The notes beneath the pieces are model-generated. The model did not search any database and had not been told where the DNA came from. It saw nothing but the letters and a program-made list of their open reading frames with translations. The position numbers and the translations under genes were made by a program. Of a stretch of DNA of 64,000 bases, positions 27,077 to 38,198 are shown one piece after another (within the stretch, counting starts at the first letter, position 1; the number at the start of each line of letters is the position of its first letter). Location of the stretch: positions 6,076,001 through 6,140,000 of the forward strand of contig CAJFCV020000002.1 of NCBI GenBank assembly GCA_904066235.2, in the 5' to 3' direction. Source of the stretch: Bursaphelenchus xylophilus. Lineage: Eukaryota > Nematoda > Chromadorea > Rhabditida > Aphelenchoididae.

Positions 27077-27520
27077 TACTAGTCTATAGTTCCGTTTCAG
27101 AGCGTTCTACTTTTTTGAAATGAAAAAGGACACCGATTTTTTCGATTTTTTGCTATAAGATTGACGCGTGAAATTTGCAGTGCACTGTAACTGCAGTGCT
27201 TATGGAGCAAAGAGAGATCTTTCCAGCCATGTAACTTTTGACAACTTTTATACAGTACCGAATTTGTAACTACCGACTTTGGATTTTCAGGCCAGAAAGC
27301 GCCCTTAGGCGGATCTTCTGGGACAAGTAGGACATACCATCTTCTGCGGAATTTATTTCTCTATAACATAACCAAAATGAAAAATTTTACTTAAAGAAGT
27401 TTTCCGTCTAGTTATACGTCAAAAACGCAATTTTTACATTAACTTTGCCATATTTTTCAAATATTTTCACTTTAAGGTGATTATTACAAAAATAATTCAA
27501 CTCAATTCTATTTATTCACA

Positions 27521-27835
27521 CTAATTACATGTAAAAATTATGGAGTGTATCAGTCGGGATTCCATTGTCTGCTCAGTATTCTCCATCGCAGGCCATGGTG
27601 CTTTCGAAAATCGTCGGTCCATCTGAGCCCGGGGCGTCCAAGTGGTGGTTTGTAGGGCGGCGTCCATTCCATCAGTCGTTGATCCCATCTTCCTTCCTCG
27701 GGTCTTACAATTTTTAGCTGCATTTTCTTCATGTACTTCCATTTTCGCTTCTATTCTTTTAAAACCAGTCCGAGCGCGGATGTCCTCATGCCTTGCATGA
27801 TCTCTCAAAGATATTCCTAGCATTCTCCGCTCCAT
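27521..27835 (-). pseudogene. 3' end of an RTE/CR1-type non-LTR retrotransposon, frameshifted
   Basis: Reads MERRMLGISLRDHARHEDIRARTG, the well-known post-reverse-transcriptase stretch of RTE-like elements. After a frame change it continues in the overlapping frame as GRWDQRLMEWTPPY, GRPGLRWTDDFRK and LRWRILSRQWNPD. Only this C-terminal fragment remains; no upstream RT or endonuclease was found. Confidence 0.85.
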
Positions 27836-28066
27836 AAAAAAATAAATTTATACGTATTTAAGCTTGCATGCTGGCTCGGTTTAATTTTTAATTTTGCCCT
27901 GTCATCTTTCTCCTTCTTCAAGAATTACGGAGCTAAAGTTGGCGCTACGACGTTTAGGGTCAGGGACAACTCGGGTCAACGACATTTCGGGTCAACGATA
28001 CCGTTTAATATTTTCGCTTCGGGACTGGGAAAAAAGAATTTTTTTGTGAGTTTGAAAAATTTTTGA

Positions 28067-28662
28067 CAAGGAAAGTACTTTTATGGGGGCTCCTACTTTT
28101 TGACGGGACATATTTCAAAAAATCAGAAAAAATGTGCTGATCAAGGATATATAAATCTTAGCTGCCCATTTTAGGTTTTTAGGGGTGAAAATGCCCAAAA
28201 ACTGGCTTAATTTCCCTACAAAAGGCGCATGCATTCGAAACGATAAAAAGCGCAGTCGGTCTCTTCCTTCGGAAGAGAGTGGTGTGGCCGAGTGGCTAGT
28301 GCCGTAGTTTGGGAATCAAGAAGAAGGGGAACGCCGCACGGGTTCGATTTCCCTTTTGGGCCGAATCAACTTTTTTTGAAGTTGAAGGTCGGAAAAATGA
28401 ATTTTTGTGCCAATACTGATTTATTACGTCTTAGAAACTCAATAAACATCATTTTAAGCTAAAATAAAAATTGTAAACCTGTGAAAAATTAAGCGAAAAG
28501 GGGTTGATATAGGACTTTAAGTCAACTTCCGACTGAGTTTTCACCCCTAAAAACCTAAAATGGGCAGCTAGGATTTATATATTCTTGATCAGCACATTTT
28601 TTCTGATTTTTTGAGATATGTCCCGTCAAAAAGTAGGAGCCCCCATAAAAGTACTTTCCTTG
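28067..28662. repeat. inner inverted repeat, ACAAGGAAAGTACTT type
   Basis: Arms of about 130 bp (28067-28200 and 28530-28662) match with few changes (CCCATTTTAGGTTTTTAGGG and complement). The start ACAAGGAAAG and the words GACGGGACATAT relate it to the hairpin at 37585-38062. A tRNA-like sequence sits in the loop. Confidence 0.85.
28282..28365 (+). pseudogene. tRNA-like sequence (Ser/Leu type II, degenerate) or SINE head
   Basis: Has an A-box TGGCCGAGTGGC and a B-box GGTTCGATTTCC at normal spacing for a long-variable-arm tRNA. The anticodon stem does not pair well (around TTTGGGAATCAAG, possible GGA) and the acceptor stem is poor. So it is a tRNA pseudogene or Pol III promoter of a SINE, not a working tRNA. 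Confidence 0.6.
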
Positions 28663-29259
28663 TGAAATGTTTTCGCTTTTATTTGCATACAATCATTACG
28701 ACTATCAATTTTTTGGAGAATTTGGAGCAAAATTTTGAAATTTTTTCGCTTCGGGACTTGGGAAAAGGAATTTTTTGGAGAATTTGAATAAAATTTTGAA
28801 ATGTTTTCGCTTTTATTTGCATGCAATCATTACGACTATCTTCTTACTCCACTCTCTGGCACTGTCTGTGTTTAAATCCCGTGCTTCCAGTTAAAAACAT
28901 AAACAATGGATACGATTTTCTTATTTGCTCGTCGCTTATAAACACTATTTTCCTAAAAAATTAAATAAGAAACATCAATTCTCCAAAAAATCCTTTTTTC
29001 CAAGTCCCGAAGCGAAAACATTTCAAAATTTTGTTCAAATTCTCCAAAATTTTTTTCCAAGTCCCGAAGCGAAAATATTAAACGGCATCGTTGACCCGAA
29101 ATGTCGTTGACCCGAGGTGTCGTTGACCCGAAGTGTCGCGACCCGAGTTGTCCCTGACCCAAAATGTCGGGACGCGCTAAAGTTTGGTCCTTGCATCCAT
29201 TTTCGAAATCAGCACCTTCGAAAACCTCCAAATCGAGTATTTTTAGAAAAGATTCCAAA

Positions 29260-31764
29260 ATTACTTGTTAAGAGCACTGCTTAAGAAAAGCAAGTAACAA
29301 TCAGAAAAAATTAACATTATTTTTGATGTCCGCACTCTCGAAGAATTACTACTTAACAATATAAGCAAAAAAGTAAATACGGAAAAAATGGAAGTGATTT
29401 TCACATCCTCGCGATCGGTTACCTTACTTGGGTGATATGGACAATGTTGAAATGCTGGCTCTGCACTGATGCGCAAAACCGATTTTACTTTTGGATTGCT
29501 TTTGGCTGAAAATGAATTAAACGGCAAAAAAAAAATCCAAAATTTAACTTATACAGTGCATAATTAATGTATAATTAATCGCATCACCCGAATAAGGAAT
29601 CACCCAAAGCACTTACCCGAATTTTCACCACCCGAATATTCTCGACCCCGGCGACTCCGGGGGGGGTTTTTTGATTCCGATTTGTCTGGCAGGATGGCTA
29701 TAATAAAATCCTTCGAGAATTTTGGTTTGCATTTTGGGTAGTAATACGGGGGTTAAGCATTCATATAATGCAAATCCCGTCATATGAATGTCCAACATTG
29801 ATGATGCACTACCAATGTTGGAATACGCCCTATCATCGATGAGGATAGTTTGGACGGGAAGGGCTCTCCCAGACTAAATCGTGACGCTATAACAGGGAGT
29901 GATAAATTTTAGTGCTTCAAAGTATAATATAGAAGGCTTATCTTTCATTTAAAATGTACTGGTGATAATGCGATTGCAGAGAACGTTTTCTTTTTTAATA
30001 AGACGTTTTCTTCAGTGCCGTAAAATTGATCATTTTACTAGGCCTTCGTTTCTCCCTCCATCCACCAAAACTAACTACTTGGGAAGACGCGGGCGGGAGT
30101 GTCCCAAGGACATTCGAAATGGTTGAGAGGAATTTTAAACAAACAGACGTGAACGGTTAAGGTTGACCTTTCTTTTCAATCTCGGCTGCGTCGCGCGCGA
30201 TTCTCTTTTTGCCGGAATGTCCTTTTATTTTTGTCTTTGTGCTTTCACTTTTCGAGGATCGTATTTGTATTCCTTTTCCAAAGAGCTTTTGTCGCTTTTT
30301 TCGAGGGATGGTTGATACTACTTCTGCCAGACATTATGCTTTCAAAATTAAACAAAACGCGCTATTTCTTTTCAAGGTCAAACGATTCAACAGTGGTGGG
30401 ATTGATTGCATGGCCCAGACGTCTCCTTGTAAAAAACCCTGAGCTCACGACCAGAGACCGCTCACGGGGAAAACGAAAGGTGCGAGACGTGTCTATCAAT
30501 CAGCAATCATTTGGCAACAGTCTGGAGGCCTGAAATGTATAGGGCGTGATAAGAAGGGATGGGGGGGGGGGGGGGGGCAGCGCTTCGTTTAGCTGTTGAG
30601 GGAGGTTTTAATCTTTTTGCGATCTCTTTCTCTTGGTCTAACTGATCCTCATCTCTCCGATCGGCATGTATACCATTCTCGGAACCACGCTTATGTTAGC
30701 TCAGCGGTAAACGAAGAGGATTCCCTTCTCCGCAACCCATTCCCTTATATAAATCCTTTTGTTTTTGATCTGAAATGGGTCGGGATTCGGAAGATTACTT
30801 TTATGTTTGTAAGCAGGACGCTTTGATCTGTTCTGACAGTGTCGAAACCCTCATTATATTTGTACGGCTACTATAAACGCAACGAAACGCGTCTCCACCT
30901 CGTTTTTCACAGGAGATTTCATAGCCATCAGTCGCGGCGCCCGCTGAACTCCGTCCCTCGTTTTTCGTCGTCTAGACGTTCTTTCTCCTGACTTTTTTTG
31001 CGCCAGTAACCAATGCCAAACCTCTCTCCTACCCGTCTTCAGCTGTTGCCTTATAATTCACGGTGACTTCGTTTGTTCTGTTTCCTTTTGTCAGCTGCGC
31101 GGCCTTTACATCTGCTGAGATTCATCGAAAATCACAGAAACGGACCATCTCCGCCGTCGCGCACCAGATTCTAACCTTGAAGATTTCCACCGGAGTTAAT
31201 TCGTTGTTGTGATTTTGTTTTTCATGAGTCGTTGAAGGTCCCTGCAGTGAGAGTGGGCACTAGCCATCCAGCCGGGTCTCGGTTTCATTGTCAAGAAAAG
31301 AAATCTCGAGAAATGATCTGACCAATGTCAAGAGCTGGTCATCCCATTTGCCTCTAGTACTTGTCAACTGCCGCTTTCGCTTTTTGCATTGGTCAGCCCG
31401 GTCCTCCATTCGTTTTTTTACACTTCTCATTCCAAAGCAGCCTCACCCGTAGATTCGAGGCGGGCGGAGAGAAAAAGAGAGTGAGTTGGCTAAAGTCTCG
31501 TCCCAACAAAACCCGCCAACTCTCCACTCCATACTTTGGTCTGGCCCTCTCTGGCCTATTATGGCCACGCTGTCTGGGTCGTTTCTATTTTTTGTCCGCT
31601 GTTTTGTAAATGTTTCCTTTCCGTTCCCTTTCTGCAAATTCTCTCTGGCTATCTTGAGTGCCAACTAGCGGCGCACACTCGCAGCGTTCTCATTCTTGTT
31701 TTTTCGCGAGTTTTTACCATGGCCGATTGCGTAATAACTGTTGATGTTCAGGAGAACATTAAGT
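29260..31764. other. gene-poor stretch upstream of the SUMO protease
   Basis: No convincing exon on either strand. Contains repeated CACCCGAAT words at 29584-29640, a 17-base G tract (30561-30577), and C/T-rich sequence at 30600-31700 that is likely the promoter and 5' UTR of the downstream gene. Confidence 0.5.
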
Positions 31765-33524
31765 ATGGAGATTGACCAAGAAGTATCTTCGTCCGGCTAC
31801 TCATCTAGCTCCTCATACACGATTTTGGGTTCATCTAAGGTAGGTTCCAAAGCCGATTTTTTTTGCGTGTCAGTATTTCTTACTAAATTATGATTACACA
31901 GCCCATTTTGCATTCAAAAACAAGAGGTTCGCGTTACTTTTATTGAAATTCATAAATTACACAAGATCTCTTCAGGTGAAACACGGTGCTGTCAACTTTG
32001 AAATGCTTCAAGCAGAATCAGCCTACATATCTATGGGACCACAAACGTCCACATATTCAAATGAATCTCGTTATTTAATGATGAGACAAAGAAGGAAACC
32101 CGAAGGCGCCATAAAAGAAGACCGAATGGCCCGTCAGCAAGTACTAAAGAACAAAAGGAAACGGGCGAGACAAGCCATAATCGATCAGAATCGACCTCTT
32201 TATGTGTCTAGCGACGGAGATACAATATTCGAAGATGACAACGACGTATTTGAGATGGGCAAGATTGATCCCACACTATTCAATCAATTGGATGATGGGC
32301 TCTACATCGATCAAGTGGAAGTTGTGGATATTTCCAATAATGGAACCGTAGAATGCATGGATATCTTATGCGATCTCGATGAGAGTGATCTCAGCGACAG
32401 TGAGCTTAGTTTCTTTGGCTGCGACACCGATACCGAGAGGGAAGAAGATGGATATACCACTGCCGACTTCGATGACACGGAACCGGAATCGGAACAGGAG
32501 AATGGTGACATAGCTTTGATTCAGTCGGTTGCATCAACTGAAGAAGAGATTGTCAGGATACGATTCCCTTTTATGTCGATGAGAGTCTTTTTGTCCGACG
32601 TTTATTGCCTAATGGATGATGTGTTTGTGAATGATACGATTGTTGATTTCTGTTTGAATCATATGGTGTTCAATGAGTTGCCTGAGGATGTGTATAAGAT
32701 CCACACTTTCCCCTCGACCTTTTTTTATTATATGCAGATGCAGTTGTTCAGAGATGGCAGCAATAAGAATGATCTACCTGCCCAGCGATTGATGCGTCGG
32801 TTTTCGCGGCTAGCGCCTTTTGTTGAGAACTTGGATATCTTTGAGAACGACTTCTTGGTGTTCCCCATGAATGATATGAATCATTGGTAAGAGCTATTTA
32901 ATGATGCTATCTCGGGTTTCTAACTTTTTTGATATGATTATTTTATATAAGCTTAAAACTTTGCATATATAAATTATATCGTTCATAATTATACATGACA
33001 TCGTTCCAGGTCGTTGTGCATTGTCTGTTGTCCTCAATTACTCCTCGATGAGACTCAACAAGAGAGACTGGAGAAGTCGAATGTGATCGAACCAACTCCC
33101 TGTATAATTATGCTCGACTCTCAATTCAACGAACAACCTAATCTTGACAAATACAGTGGTCACATACGAGAATTTCTTCAATTCGCTTATATTTACAACC
33201 ATGGTTATTGCGAAGACCTGATGGATCGATTCTCGGAGAAAAACCTGAAGCTTGTTTATCCCCAAAGACTTCCCCAACAGACAAATAAGTATGATTGCGG
33301 ATTGTACTTGCTGGAATACGCCAAAAACTTCTTCATGAACCCACCCAATATGGTAATTAAACTTGACGTTATGCTAGATTTTTTAGAAGAAAACGGTGGA
33401 CTCCTTTGATTTCCTGGCTGAATATCCTCAATTCAGCACGAGCAACAAAAGAGCGGCGCTGAGAAGGGAAATCCTCAGCATGAATGACCATTACGAATCT
33501 CTACTTCATCAAGATTCGACTTAG
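31765..33524 (+). CDS. SENP/ULP-type SUMO protease (C48)
   Basis: Cysteine protease that processes SUMO or removes it from targets. Four exons (31765-31839, 31976-32886, 33010-33352, 33387-33524) give 488 codons. An acidic, Ser-rich N-terminal half precedes the C48 domain. Its triad is visible: the His of NDMNHW at the 32886/33010 exon junction, the Asp of IIMLDSQ (about 33110), the oxyanion Gln of LPQQTNKYDCG, and the Cys in the same motif (about 33297). The insert between the His and Asp motifs is short. It resembles the SENP6/7-ULP-2 group in the KYDCGLYLLEY wording, but I do not assign a paralogue. An acceptor (gttcag, ending 31751) lies 13 nt before the ATG, a probable trans-splice site. 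An upstream ATG at 31719 overlaps the start; see findings. Confidence 0.93.
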
Positions 33525-34344
33525 ACAAGCATCAGTTTGATCTATATATATCTAAGAGCAGGGCACGTTCACTTCATGAGGCCTCTCGTCGATTCCGAGT
33601 ATCGTTCTACTGTCCACGGGTTCAATTCCTATCGGTCATATTGTTATTTTTCCTCCCACCTTCTTACATTTTCCTTATTTTCTGTTGATTTCCATTTATT
33701 TCATTGATTGTTGTTGTTTCCGGATATCCCTCTGGCCACCCCGTTGATTTCCAAATTCTTACTTTGTTGGCTATTTCAACTATTGAATGTTTTTGTTATC
33801 TTTTTCATTTGGCTGTTTCCTGTTGAAAATGTTGATTATGTTTTTATTAAACACATTATCCACTTCAAAATCGATGAAAACCTCAAAATAATTTTGCTAC
33901 GGCTTGAGCTAAATTTGAAGAAACCTCATCTTAGGTTATTCGAAGTATAATAATCTGATAATCAGCATATATGACACGTGATGTCACACGGCGGTTTCAA
34001 AGGTCACTTTCGTGGGGGAAAAAACAAAAAATTCGCAGCATAAGAAAATATTCTTCATCGGATAGTGACATTTCGTTGTGCGAATCACCAAAAAAGTTCG
34101 GGACATTTTTTCTTTTATTTTGGATTGACGTGTACCGTATCACCAGAAGTGTGATGCTGTGGGATGGAAAAAAACATTTTTTGATTTGTGATAAGGTAAA
34201 TATGGCAGGGGGGGGGGGAGATATCAAGGAAAGTTTTTTGACTGATTTTTTTTTTTGACATTTCAAGAATGATTTTTTTGTTTTGCCACGGCACGGGACC
34301 GAAGCGGATTTCTAAGTTTTTTTAAACAAACAAAAAAAACCTTT

Positions 34345-37118
34345 CCCTAGTCTAGACTTGGCTCTCGGGCCGGCCCGGGCCGAAAATCGCGGCCCCGCCC
34401 GCCGGAAGAGGTCGGCCCGGCCCGTTTCAATTTTTCTTCGGCCCGGGCCGGCCCGAAAATTGAGAAGAAGTAAAAAGCCTTAGATGTGGCGTATTTTTCT
34501 TTACTATAACAACCAACAGTAAATTTCTAAAAGAGAGTTTTTTACAACTCGAAGGATGGCCCGGACATTTCGAAAAAACGACCAACTTGGAATCTTTTGA
34601 TATTTTGCGTAATTGTTGTACTATGATAGCTGAACGTCAGTACGAATTTTTAGCTTCAGAGATTACTGTATATGGGGGTTACGGTAGGTACAATTTTCAG
34701 AAAGATTGGGTTCGTGTGTAAAAACCCCTAAGAGTATAGACACAAAACTTCGCTGTTTTACGTTTTTGACCATGGGGAACATTTTCATAATTGATACTTT
34801 CGCCGTAGGATGTAGCTTTCGACTACTTTGAAAAATACCAAGGTACCAAATCCAATATAACTTTTCGGCATTCTACTTGTCTCAACTTCTGAAACCTCTC
34901 AAAAATACTTTGACATGTGTGTAACAACATACCAAAAATGCGCGGAAATAAAAGGGGTGGTTTTGGAGTTATGGTACTTTGGATGTTGCCGATACGGTAT
35001 TTCAAAAAATCATTTTTTTTCAAAACCGGTGTGGAAGACCCGCAAACCTTGCCAAAATACGTTTTCGACCATGGCGAACATTTTTGTAATTGACAACTTT
35101 ACCGTAGGATGTTGCCTTCGACTACTTTGAAAAATACCAAGGTACCATATAGAATGTAACTTTGCGGCATTCTACTTGTCTCAACTTTTGAAACCTCTCA
35201 AATATACCTTGACATGTATGTAAGAACATGTCAAAAATGCACGAAAATAAAAGGGGTGGTTTTGGAGTTACGGTCCATTGAAGGCAGCCGGTACCGTATA
35301 TCAAAATTTCATTTTTTCTAAAATTGACGTAGAAACCCCGCAAACCTCGCCGAAATACGTTTTCGAACCTCGCGAACATTTTTGTAATTGACACTTTTTT
35401 TGTAGGATGCGGCGTTTGACCGCTATGATTAATGTCAAGATACCATGATCAATATAACTTTGCGGCATTCTACTTGTCTCAACTTTTAAAACCTCTCAAA
35501 TATACCTTGACATGTATGTAACAGCATATCAAAAATGCACGAAAATAAAAGGGGTGGTTTTGGAGTTATGGTACTTTTAATCTTGATCATACAGTACACC
35601 GAACTTTCGTTGTGATGCTGACGCCCGAAATTGAAAGATTCTACCGTCGTATAGCACACACGACTCCAAACCGTGGTAATCGTTGCAAAAAAATTAAGAA
35701 ATCGCTGATCTTACTATTACAGTAACCAATTATCTGCGCACGATATGTTACAGTATGCTTAGGCCGAAATTTTCTGAGTTTCCTGGTGAAAATAGTTTTT
35801 GAGGGTCGTACAACATACATAGAGCATTACATTTTGTTTTTAAGACAATCAACGTAAAGTTGAGCCGAGAATAAATCGAGGTGTACTGTATGTCCAAAAT
35901 TCAAAGTACCATAACTCCAAAACCACCCCTTTTATTTTCCTAAATTTTTGATATGTTGTTACACATATGTCAAGGTGTTTTTGAGAGGTTTCAAAAGTTG
36001 AGACAAGTTGAATGCCGGAAAGTTATATTGATCATGGTATCTTGACATTCCTCATAGCGGTCAAAGGCCGCATCCTACAAAAAAAGTGTCAATTACAAAA
36101 ATGTTCGCGAGGTTCGAAAACGTATTTCGGCGCGGTTTGCGGGGTTTCTACGTCAATTTTAGAAAAAATGAAATTTTGATATACGGTACCGGCTGCCTTC
36201 AATGTACCGTAACTCCAAAACCACCCCTTTTATTTTCGTGCATTTTTGGTATGTTGTTGCACACATGTCAAAGTATTTTTGAGAGGTTTCAAAAGTTGAG
36301 ACAAGTAGAATGCCGAAAAGTTACATTCAATATGGTACCTTGGTATTTTTCAAAGTAGTCGAAGGCAACATCCTACGGTAAAGTTGTCAATTATGAAAAT
36401 GTTCCCCATGGTCAAAAACGTAAAACAGCAAGGTTTTGTGCTTTTACTCCTCTGGGTTTTTACACACGAACCCAATCTTTGTGAAAATTGTACCTACCGT
36501 AACCCCCGTATACGGTAGTTTCAGAAACTGAAAATTCACGCTGACGTTCAGCTATCACAGTGCAACAACTATGCAAAATATCAAAAGATTCTGAGTTGGT
36601 CGTTTTTTCGAAATGTCCGGCCCTTGTTATGAGAAGCTTCAATCTGTAAAAAACTCTCTTTTAAAGCAAAAAATTACTTACCAACGCATTGCCTTTTTAA
36701 AATTAATCAAAAAATTCCCGAGATCCGTATTCAGACTATTAAAAATTGCCCCAAGGTCAATTTTATAGATTCAGCAAAGCTGGAACCACGTTTATCAAGG
36801 TTTTCAACTGCAAGGTGATAGTGTTGCTTCACACGACTTCTTAATTGTGTTTTTAAAGATGTGGGGTACGCTTATTTTGAGTGTTTGTTCAAAAAATTAC
36901 TACAAACACTAGTATACATTAGCACTTAATAGATTTTACTAGTAAAATTACTTATTAATAGCCATTTTTGAGTACTTCCGTGCTTTATTTTTATAAAATT
37001 ATGCTTACTGTGAGAAAAATATAAACCTTCAGAATTTTAATTTTGCCGGGCCGGCCCGTTTCAATTTTGCTTTGGCCCGGCCCGGGCCGGCCCAGCCCGG
37101 CAGCCAAGTCTACCCTAG
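34345..37118. repeat. 2.8-kb inverted-repeat element with internal unit copies
   Basis: Outer ends match inverted: CCCTAGTCTAGACTTGGCT at left, its complement at 37100-37118, then GC-rich GGCCCGGGCCGGCCC blocks. Long arms run 34510-35600 against 35890-36660. Within them a unit of about 250-350 bp (AACTCCAAAACCACCCCTTTTATTTTC ... CATCCTACGG; first 20: AACTCCAAAACCACCCCTTT) recurs about five times in alternating orientation. The reading frames in it are mirrored copies, not genes. Confidence 0.88.
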
Positions 37119-37125
37119 TCCTGAA

Positions 37126-37377
37126 GCGAAAATATTTAAAATTTTGTTCAAATTCTCCAAAAAATTCTTTTTCGCCAGTCCCGAAGCGAAAACGTTTCAA
37201 ATTTTGTTCAATTATTCACAAAAAATCGTTTTTCCCCTCTCCCGAAGCGAAAACATGTCAAATTCACAAAACAACTTTTTTCAAGGTGCACTGTTCGCCC
37301 AGGTGCACAATCCGCCCAGGTGCACTGTTCGCCTAGGTGCACAATTCGCCCAGGGGCACTATCCGTCAAGTGCACCT
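37126..37377. repeat. GAAGCGAAAAC satellite plus 17-bp AGGTGCACTGTTCGCCC array
   Basis: Three satellite units (GAAGCGAAAAC at about 37127, 37180, 37240) run straight into five 17-bp units (37284-37377) of AGGTGCACTGTTCGCCC with variants. One-sided: no inverted partner nearby. Confidence 0.8.
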
Positions 37378-37584
37378 TTCCTTTTTTTTATGGCGCTGAT
37401 TTTGAAAATTGTATCCATTTCGTCTGAATTTTTGCCTATCTTCCTCAATTCTTTAAAACAATTGTTTTAATTGGTTAAAACTTGGTCAAACTTGTATGAT
37501 ATTGTAAGAAAACTTATGACGCTTTTTTCGTCTTTACAGCGAAAATGACACTACTGCTTAATCAAAATTGTCAAATAAAATCTT

Positions 37585-38062
37585 CACAAGGAAAGCACTT
37601 CTATGGGGTATGGAGTTACAGGTTGTGAAATATATCAAAAAATCGCAAAATTTTTCTGATCCAGAATATGGAAAAGTTAGCTGCCTAATTTCAGTTTGTA
37701 AGGGTGAAAAAATCCTCTGAACGTTTCTTGCAACACCACGCAAATGCCTTTTTTGCCCAAGTTTTTACCAAATTAAATGCTTGTTTTTGAGCTAAAGTAA
37801 ACTGTGGTATCTTGACAAGTCTTAAAATATCAAATTTAATTTATACTACACCTTAATTAGTAGTTGCAATGTAAAAAAGGCGCATTTCCATGGTGTTGCG
37901 AGAAAAGTTCAGAGGATTTTTTTCACCCTTACAAACCAAAATTTGGCAGCTAATTTTTACATATTCTATTCTGAATCAGAAAAATTTTGCGAATTCTTTG
38001 ATATATGTCCCGACCTGTAACTCCATACCCCATCAATGGGCCCATTGAAGTACTTTCCGTGT
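37585..38062. repeat. foldback directly upstream of RPT4
   Basis: Arms of about 170 bp: left CACAAGGAAAGCACTTCTAT..., right ending in its complement GTACTTTCCGTGTC. The loop (37760-37870) is AT-rich with no tRNA-like sequence. It ends only about 135 bp before the RPT4 ATG, so it borders or contains promoter sequence. Confidence 0.85.
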
Positions 38063-38198
38063 CAGAAAAAAACGTCTTCCGGGTTTGGTCCCGCCACGAA
38101 AACAAGTAGTGCAAATGATTACATAGCATTCCGTCTCTCGCGAGGAAAACGTATAATTTTTTGACCGGCTGTTCTGTAAATCGACTGGTTGAACAATA

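Larger units (their letters stand above)
27949..29177. repeat. foldback with 16-bp terminal arrays (copy B)
   Basis: Same plan as 24494-25641: left CAGGGACAACTCGGGTCAAC array (27949-28000), right GTTGACCCGA array (29090-29177), satellite units inside both. The left outside flank TTGGCGCTACGAC is shared with copy A. The core differs: here it is a second inverted repeat, 28067-28662. Confidence 0.85.

Noticed and set aside
35122..36358. Two nearly identical 90-residue open frames on opposite strands
   Set aside because: They are mirror copies within one inverted repeat, with no splice signals and no coding bias; the identity is explained by DNA repeat structure.
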